From: Lachnospiraceae bacterium
GTDB lineage: Bacteria; Bacillota; Clostridia; Lachnospirales; Lachnospiraceae
Length of the DNA stretch: 64,000 nucleotides
Reading direction: 5' to 3'
NCBI GenBank assembly: GCA_017440575.1
Contig: JAFSGY010000058.1
Location: forward strand, 22,331-86,330
In this document: positions 58,585 through 64,000 of the stretch, in pieces
How the letters are laid out: each line of letters begins with the position of its first letter
Position numbering within the stretch: position 1 is the stretch's first letter
Notes under the pieces: model-generated
Databases searched by the model: none
What the model was told of the DNA's origin: nothing
Seen by the model: only the letters and a program-made list of their open reading frames with translations
Program-made: the position numbers and the translations under genes

Positions 58585-61500
58585 TTATTCCAGGCTCTTT
58601 AGAGCAGTTAGGAATGCCTTAGCAGTCTGATACAACTCCTTCGTAGAAGGCTTCTCTCCCTCTTCAAAAAGCTCTCTATCCTGCCCAAACCGGTTCAAAT
58701 CAAGTTTCTCGGTCTGTGCAAGGCTTAAAAATACTGTTTTTTGTGTTCCTGTTTCCTGCTGTGCCTTGGTAAACTCTTTTTCTAATGCTTCTTTTACCTG
58801 CTCCATATCCTGTCTGCCTGACTTCTTTTCAAAAGCCACCATACCGGATATTTTTTTCTCTGTGACGTCAAACTCTGCTGCTACCTTTCCCAAACTGTCC
58901 GTTTCAAAGGTAACTGCTACCTTACCAGTCATGGCTTGATTGTGGTAAACCTTCAGATTTACAGAAGTAAGCTCGCCTTTGATATTAACAGGTAACTCAT
59001 AGTTTTCCTCCTGCGCCAGCCTTCCTGCAAGAGCCAATCCCTTACATAATGCCTTAGCAGCCTTGATATCTATCGTGGAAGCTCCCTTTTCATAAATCAT
59101 CTCTTCCACTGCCTTTGAGCTTTGTGTAATTAATTCCTGATAGGACTTCTTTGCCGTATCGGCATCGGTAAGTTCCTCGATTGCTTTATCAGCCGTAAAC
59201 GTAAGAGAATCAATAACACTCTTTTCGTTACTCTCAACATCTCCTACCATCTCAAACGCATCATTGACAGTTGTGTCATTTTTTGTGCTTGCTGCACCGC
59301 TTCGTCCAAAAATCTGCTTGAACAGCTCACCACGCTGCATAATCAACATTGACGCTGCCTGAATATTATCAGGGCTTATGGACTGTTCATAATCAATCAA
59401 GGATTGAATAACCGCATCCTCAACTGCCTCGACTGTCTGCATGGTGTCTCGGAAAGAATGTAGCTTCTGTGTTGTCTCCGCTCCAGCTTCTGTCTGCACG
59501 TCCTTTAAATCCTGTGCAAACTGTTCTATGGTGGTATGCTCATTCAGCTTCATATCCTGCAGCTTCTCTACATCCGTATGCTCTGCAAGCTCATCCTTAA
59601 TCTCACCGGATACTCTTGCGTAATACTTCTCCTTGGAAGCATTGCTTTCCTGTTGCTCATTGGATGTAAAGCCTGCCTGAATCTGAGCATCAATCGCTGT
59701 ATTCTTCTGTAACAGCTGTTCTAATCCACCGTACTGGGCATCTATCTGGATGTCCATATTTTTGCTTTTTCCGGTTCTGACTGCAGAAAGCAGATTCTTA
59801 AAGTTCATCTCTACTCCACTTGCCACCAGACTTCCAATCACCGCACCGTCCGACTTCTCAATCTGGCGAAACATACGGTAGATTCCGATATACGCGCTTC
59901 TCTCATCCTCTGAGATACTGCCTGCTCTATCAAGCTTCTGAAGATACTTGGAAAACTTCTCCGTATCTTTGCTTAAATCCTTATCCTGCTCATTGAGATA
60001 AGAATCCAGCTCCTCCATACTCATTTCCAGAGGATTCCTCTGCTCACGTATCATGTTAAGCGTTGTAGCTGGAGTCATTCTTCGCATGATACCGTTTACC
60101 TGACTATCCGCTTCCTTTACCGCCGCAATGTTCTCTTCGGTAATCTCCATATTGTTGTAGCCAAGTATTCTGACTGCCCTGCGGTTACTGTCATTTACCT
60201 CTAGCTTCATATCCTCTAATATGTCATCTACATTCCGAAATGCCTTCTGAATGTTATCTCCTAAGTCTTTTCTTGGAGCTGTCAACAGAGCTTCATAGGT
60301 CTCTCCTGCAGCCTGATACTGCTTTTGGAGTATGGTTCCTTCTTCCTGTAAATGCCCAAGAGTAAATGGCTCTTTGCCTACCGCAAGCTTTCCAAGAACC
60401 GCTGCCGGCATTGTCGGTAGAGCCTTGGTAACGGATACTGTCTTTTCATAAATAGCAGCTCTGCTATCATTTTCCTCTGCACTCTCCCCTTGAAAAAGAG
60501 CTGCTTTTATAGCGTTTTCCGCTTTTTTTAATGCATCAACAAGCTTAGAAAGCTCTGCTGTATCTATGGAAAAGCCGTTTCTCATCAACTTTCTGTTGGC
60601 TTCCTCTGTCATCATCAAACGAATCTCTTCCATTTGACGTCTGGCTTCCAAATCACGTAGAGAAACATTGTCCACAGATATATTTGCCTGCTGTCCCTTA
60701 CCCTCTAGCGCCTTCTGGGCAGCTGTGAGATTCTTGAGATTCAAGGTCTGTCCATTTTCTATTACCTCATGGATTGCTTCCTCTGAGATGTTTGCTACAT
60801 CTTCTACATACTGTGAAGCCTGTTCTGTTATGGATACTTCACCTGTAAGCAATGCCCTTCCTGCACTTTTGCCATTTCCCATTGCAGTAATTACATGATT
60901 TAATGCATCTTCTTCTGTTAATGGTAATGCAACACTCTTTAATTCAGATAAGAGATTCAGATTCTTACTATTTAATTCAATGCCGGATTCCACAAGCCAC
61001 TTCGCATTCTCTGTTGTCTCTGCATGTTTTTCTAATCCTGCCTGTTTAATCACTGCATCAATTTGTCCCTGAATACTGTCCCAATTGATGCTATCTGCTT
61101 TCTTGGCATAATAGCCTGCACCATTGCCCACCATATCGCTATAATAACCTTTTCCCTGTTGCAATGCTCCTGCACTGGAAAACTGGGCTTTATACAGGTT
61201 ATCAATGGTCGGTGCCTTTTGGTTCTGAATCATGTATTTGAGCATATCCTCTGTTAATCCAGTCAAGGATAATGCTTCATCAACTGCCTTGGCAATTCCT
61301 TCTATATTCTCTTTTGTAACAGGAATATCTGCATTCTGCAGCTTTGTCATCAGCCCCTGAGCATTGACACTTGTTCCTGCGATTTCCTGTATGGTCGCTA
61401 CATCGATATCATCCGTGTAGCCTGCTATCTGTACTCCAGCCTTTGCCAAGGTAACCTTTATCTTATCAACCATGCTAACGTAGGTTTCTACGTCTGTGCT

Positions 61501-61806
61501 TCCGGGTTCGAAGCCTTCTTCCTTCATCCTCTCCAAATCTTCCCCAGAAACAGAATTAGACATCACAATCATAAAGTCCTTTTGGGCGTGCACATTCGTA
61601 TCCTGTGCCTGTTGCATAATATCCTCTACGGTCATTCCTTGACCTTGGTATGCCTTGTCATCCATAACTTTATCTGTAATGTCTAATGCGTATCCACTTC
61701 CCCATATACTCTTGGGTGCAGCGGTTCTATATTCGGTTGTATTGATATTGCTGTCGCTTCCTGTGACAGTGGCTTGGGAGTATTGCGAATCTAATGTGAT
61801 GTTCAT
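58585..61806 (-). CDS. Large DUF6240 protein with FliK-like C-terminal region
   Basis: The 1073-residue cytoplasmic protein is mostly helical, rich in Glu, Lys, Gln and Ala, with no signal peptide. Near the end, ELPVNIKGELTSVNLKVYHNQ, then KVAVTFETDSLGKVAAEFDV, resembles the FliK C-terminal hook-length domain (GELKVRL..GRVEV). It lies directly before flagellin and behind a sigma-28-type promoter, so a flagellar role in hook or filament control is likely. The family role is unproven, and the long helical N-terminus could be a molecular ruler. 3222 bp long. Confidence 0.83.
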   Translation of the reverse strand: MNITLDSQYSQATVTGSDSNINTTEYRTAAPKSIWGSGYALDITDKVMDDKAYQGQGMTVEDIMQQAQDTNVHAQKDFMIVMSNSVSGEDLERMKEEGFEPGSTDVETYVSMVDKIKVTLAKAGVQIAGYTDDIDVATIQEIAGTSVNAQGLMTKLQNADIPVTKENIEGIAKAVDEALSLTGLTEDMLKYMIQNQKAPTIDNLYKAQFSSAGALQQGKGYYSDMVGNGAGYYAKKADSINWDSIQGQIDAVIKQAGLEKHAETTENAKWLVESGIELNSKNLNLLSELKSVALPLTEEDALNHVITAMGNGKSAGRALLTGEVSITEQASQYVEDVANISEEAIHEVIENGQTLNLKNLTAAQKALEGKGQQANISVDNVSLRDLEARRQMEEIRLMMTEEANRKLMRNGFSIDTAELSKLVDALKKAENAIKAALFQGESAEENDSRAAIYEKTVSVTKALPTMPAAVLGKLAVGKEPFTLGHLQEEGTILQKQYQAAGETYEALLTAPRKDLGDNIQKAFRNVDDILEDMKLEVNDSNRRAVRILGYNNMEITEENIAAVKEADSQVNGIMRRMTPATTLNMIREQRNPLEMSMEELDSYLNEQDKDLSKDTEKFSKYLQKLDRAGSISEDERSAYIGIYRMFRQIEKSDGAVIGSLVASGVEMNFKNLLSAVRTGKSKNMDIQIDAQYGGLEQLLQKNTAIDAQIQAGFTSNEQQESNASKEKYYARVSGEIKDELAEHTDVEKLQDMKLNEHTTIEQFAQDLKDVQTEAGAETTQKLHSFRDTMQTVEAVEDAVIQSLIDYEQSISPDNIQAASMLIMQRGELFKQIFGRSGAASTKNDTTVNDAFEMVGDVESNEKSVIDSLTFTADKAIEELTDADTAKKSYQELITQSSKAVEEMIYEKGASTIDIKAAKALCKGLALAGRLAQEENYELPVNIKGELTSVNLKVYHNQAMTGKVAVTFETDSLGKVAAEFDVTEKKISGMVAFEKKSGRQDMEQVKEALEKEFTKAQQETGTQKTVFLSLAQTEKLDLNRFGQDRELFEEGEKPSTKELYQTAKAFLTALKSLE

Positions 61807-61899
61807 GCAATATTCCTGCCTTTCATATGTAACACTTGATACAAGACAGGCTCGAAAATCCGTTGGATTTCCTCGCTGCCTTTCTTCTTTCTGACATAT

Positions 61900-61926
61900 A
61901 TCTCGGCAAAATAAACTGAAAACTTA
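61900..61926 (-). promoter_or_regulatory. Sigma-28 (SigD/FliA)-type promoter
   Basis: The minus strand has TAAG (61926-61923), 15 bases, GCCGAGAT (61907-61900). This is close to the SigD consensus TAAA-N15-GCCGATAT and lies ~95 bases before the DUF6240 start codon. Confidence 0.75.
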
Positions 61927-61953
61927 ATAGAAAAACTGAAAGATATTATGTTA

Positions 61954-62544
61954 CTAAAGATTTTTAATCTGCTCTCTCTTCTCAATTCCTGTCTTTTCGA
62001 AGATATTTGATACATGCTTCTTCACGGTTGCTTCAGAAATGACAAACTCCTCTGCTATCTCCCGATTGGATAACCCCTTACTAATCAGTATGGCTATCTC
62101 TGCTTCTCTTTTTGTAAGCCCTATTTCAAGGAAATGTTCATAGCTTACCTGTCCTATTTTTTCTTTCTGCGTATCCTGTTGTATTAGCGCTTCCTCCTGC
62201 TCTTTTAAGAGCAAGAAGAAGCAAAATCCATATAAAACAGGTCGAAATGCCATGGCAATATCAGACAGAAGAGCTTCATAACCCTTCGTATCTCCTAAAC
62301 GACTAAAAAGCAGGAGAAAGGTTTGTATGTATCCGGCTTCTAGAGCTTTTTTTCCAAAGTAAAAACCGTATTCTTTCTTTGTCATTTTCTTATGGCAAAA
62401 GGGCAGTGTTAAAATCACAGTTCCGATGACATGCTGGAGAAACAGCTTTACATCAAGCAACTTTACAAACTGAAAATCCATAGCCCAGGAAAGAAGCAAA
62501 ATATAAAATAATATGGAGCATAGTATTTTACATTTTTTCTTCAT
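61954..62544 (-). CDS. Membrane-anchored LuxR-family regulator
   Basis: ATG 62544 (second Met) is six bases from GGAGG. The 196-residue protein has an N-terminal membrane part (~8-30 and ~36-50) and a helical linker. A LuxR-type helix-turn-helix (~133-196) follows: GLTKREAEIAILISKGLSNREIAEEFVISEATVKKHVSNIFEKTGIEKREQ. A DNA-binding domain tied to the membrane suggests direct one-component sensing. It lies just upstream of the flagellar block on the same strand and may control it. Confidence 0.87.
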   Translation of the reverse strand: MKKKCKILCSILFYILLLSWAMDFQFVKLLDVKLFLQHVIGTVILTLPFCHKKMTKKEYGFYFGKKALEAGYIQTFLLLFSRLGDTKGYEALLSDIAMAFRPVLYGFCFFLLLKEQEEALIQQDTQKEKIGQVSYEHFLEIGLTKREAEIAILISKGLSNREIAEEFVISEATVKKHVSNIFEKTGIEKREQIKNL

Positions 62545-62576
62545 CATTGACCTCCATTTGATACCTGCTCATTTAT

Positions 62577-63020
62577 TTACTCATGAAGCATGTCCTGTAA
62601 TCTAAGCTTTAAACTAACCTCTAAAGGCTGTAAAATCAGTGCAATTACACTTGCATATAGAGGCGCTATTGAGGCAACTGCCATACTAGGCATTAGAATC
62701 TCGTATTCCGGTCTCTGAATCAGAACCAAAATAGCAGACATAAAGAACGCTACAATCCCTGTTGTAATGATAACCTTTTGAAATAAAGCCACCGCTTCCA
62801 TTGCTCGCTTCACTTCTCTAATTGTACCTTCTTTTTTCTTGCTTAAGCCTAACTTGAATGCATTGTTAAAATCCTTCATCAGTCCTGTACTAATAAGAAC
62901 CGGTATTCCAACCATAAGTAATACTACAAGACTTATCGGATCAATATAGTATTGATAAGAAAAAGCTGGTCCTGTTACCACACAAAATACAATCATTAAA
63001 ACAATAAATAAAATATACAT
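62577..63020 (-). CDS. Short MotA/TolQ/ExbB-like membrane protein
   Basis: The 147-residue protein has about four hydrophobic segments. The N-terminal YYIDPISLVVLLMVGIPVLI, then DFNNAFKLGLSKKKEG, recalls MotA (GG-x-x-D-PSL...AFK). The C-terminal ASIAPLYASVIALILQPLEVSLKLRL recalls MotA helices 3-4. It is much shorter than MotA (~260) and lacks most of the cytoplasmic loop. A proton-channel-related role is a guess. It starts 30 bp upstream of the LuxR-type gene. Confidence 0.65.
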   Translation of the reverse strand: MYILFIVLMIVFCVVTGPAFSYQYYIDPISLVVLLMVGIPVLISTGLMKDFNNAFKLGLSKKKEGTIREVKRAMEAVALFQKVIITTGIVAFFMSAILVLIQRPEYEILMPSMAVASIAPLYASVIALILQPLEVSLKLRLQDMLHE

Positions 63021-63075
63021 AAAATTCCCTACCTTTCTCTACCATTATAGGACTTGCTAAACCGTTTCTTTCACC

Positions 63076-63756
63076 TTATAAAACTACTATTATAGGAATT
63101 ACTATTTTTCCTGCAAAATTCACTATCATATGATATAGCATACCATATTTTAAACCTTCTGTCTTATTAGCTGTATTGGCAAAAATAATTCCCGGTACAA
63201 TTGCTAACAACATATTAACTAGATTTCCATGCCCAATTACAAAGCACAATGTACTAATTATCGTTGCAAATCCTTTTCCATATGGTTGCAGATTTTTCAA
63301 CATAATCCCCCGGAACATAATTTCTTCTGTTATTGGCTTCAAAAAACAACCTAACAAAATATCTCCTAACAGTAATTCCCGTTTCCATGAAATCATCTTT
63401 TCTGCACACATAATACCCTTGCTATCAAGTACAATTATTATTACAAACATGATAATGGTTGGCAGTAATGATAAAGCAATTCTTAATGCATGACTTTTTA
63501 TGCTTAGCTTGTATTGTTCTTTTATCAAATAGCATTCTTTCATTCCTAGCTTTTTGGTAACTCCTACAAAACAAGGAAATGCTATTACTAATGTTACAAG
63601 CATGCTTCCCCATTCATAAAGCAACACTAGCTTATCTCCTTCTAAACTACTTCTCATCAATAAAAATGCCAACACTTCCGAACCTATAAATCCCACCAGC
63701 CCAAACACTAGCATTGCTGCTATAATTTTTATCAGAGCCTTTCCTTTTTGACTCAT
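63076..63756 (-). CDS. CPBP-family intramembrane glutamic protease
   Basis: ATG 63756 (MSQKGKALIK) is six bases from GGAGGT; the frame upstream to 63798 has no site. The 226-residue protein has ~6-7 membrane helices and the CPBP/Abi motifs: EEIMFRG (EExxxR, ~144-150) and FVIGHGNLVN (~171-180, His and Asn). CPBP proteins are CAAX-type proteases, also linked to bacteriocin self-protection. No bacteriocin gene is near in the window. Confidence 0.9.
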   Translation of the reverse strand: MSQKGKALIKIIAAMLVFGLVGFIGSEVLAFLLMRSSLEGDKLVLLYEWGSMLVTLVIAFPCFVGVTKKLGMKECYLIKEQYKLSIKSHALRIALSLLPTIIMFVIIIVLDSKGIMCAEKMISWKRELLLGDILLGCFLKPITEEIMFRGIMLKNLQPYGKGFATIISTLCFVIGHGNLVNMLLAIVPGIIFANTANKTEGLKYGMLYHMIVNFAGKIVIPIIVVL

Positions 63757-64000
63757 ACTACCACCTCCACCAGATTTGTTATTGCAAATGTAGCACATAT
63801 AAGCCTTAAAAAGATATACTACTTTGGTTGTATTTTTGTACTACTACGGTAAATTCAGGTTTAGGTGAGAATGTGTGCCGCCCAAGCCAGCCACCATGCT
63901 GCTCATATCGGGACGCTTATTTGGTATTTTCTAAATGGAGCGTTCGGCATCTTTGATTAGTCTTGTCCTGCGCAAACTCGCTTCGCTCAGACAAGACTCC
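63757..64000. other. Non-coding right edge with structured element
   Basis: After the CPBP promoter region, 63861-64000 is GC-richer and structured. AGTCTTGTC/GACAAGACT arms (63959-63998) enclose a second small stem, and ACGCT/AGCGT arms flank 63913-63944. The start GAATGTGTGCCGCC resembles the element at 1470. No gene is seen; the sequence continues past the edge. Confidence 0.55.

Overview
The window looks like chromosome of a motile, anaerobic, low-G+C Clostridia, most likely family Lachnospiraceae. The evidence is strong AGGAGG ribosome-binding sites, sigma-A promoters (TTGACA-17-TATAAT), a T-box in front of an archaeal-type proS, a complete [FeFe]-hydrogenase maturation set (hydE, hydG, hydF plus a TM1266-type regulator), reverse rubrerythrins under a Fur/PerR-type regulator, a Gram-positive Tad pilus locus and a flagellin/FliS block. 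I see no rRNA, tRNA, CRISPR array, insertion sequence or prophage.

Layout. 1-1.6 kb: start of a secreted, acidic-repeat surface protein running off the left edge, behind a perfect cre/LacI-type palindrome. 1.6-3.4 kb: proS with its T-box. 3.4-6.8 kb: a translationally coupled HD-GYP-REC / Hpt / HD-GYP-REC signalling operon. 7-9.4 kb: intracellular GH2 beta-galactosidase with a cre site at its promoter. 9.5-14.6 kb: small envelope protein, polysaccharide deacetylase, MecA-like adaptor, unknown protein, RluA-type pseudouridine synthase, two-component system. 14.7-17.1 kb: PerR-like regulator, reverse rubrerythrin, and a flavin reductase-rubredoxin-reverse rubrerythrin fusion. 17.1-20 kb: a paired 71-bp structured repeat, an ATPase/nuclease gene, a rubrerythrin remnant and an unknown gene. 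20-24.8 kb: STAS-like protein and the hydrogenase maturation operon. 24.8-34.4 kb: housekeeping and accessory genes (GNAT, EAL protein, acyltransferase, Nudix, EcsC, VOC, HAD phosphatase, mannonate-type SDR, alkyltransferase homologue, HEPN/MNT pair, mtnN-luxS). 34.4-40.5 kb: D-2-hydroxyacid dehydrogenase behind a remnant of the nearby AAA/PD-(D/E)XK gene, DUF6273 protein, the intact AAA/PD-(D/E)XK gene, ECF sigma/anti-sigma. 40.5-46 kb: pgi, membrane protein, TSCPD protein, murG, HIT protein, FMN reductase-SCP2 fusion. 46-55.8 kb: Tad pilus operon. 56-62 kb: DUF2508 protein, fliS, flagellin, a FliK-like 1073-aa protein with a sigma-28-type promoter, membrane-bound LuxR regulator. 62.5-64 kb: MotA/ExbB-like protein, CPBP protease and a structured intergenic sequence.

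How it fits together. The HD-GYP proteins and the EAL protein would lower c-di-GMP, next to pili and flagella, the usual outputs of c-di-GMP. The PerR/rubrerythrin block would protect oxygen-sensitive enzymes such as the hydrogenase matured by HydEFG. The two cre-like sites suggest catabolite control of glycan use.

The most unusual points are: the internally deleted gene copy whose promoter and 3' end now sit in front of the dehydrogenase gene; the rubrerythrin fusion and remnant; Arg replacing the conserved receiver Lys in both HD-GYP-REC proteins; two prepilin peptidases and a twin zinc-site pseudopilin in one Tad locus; and two families of short hairpin repeats.
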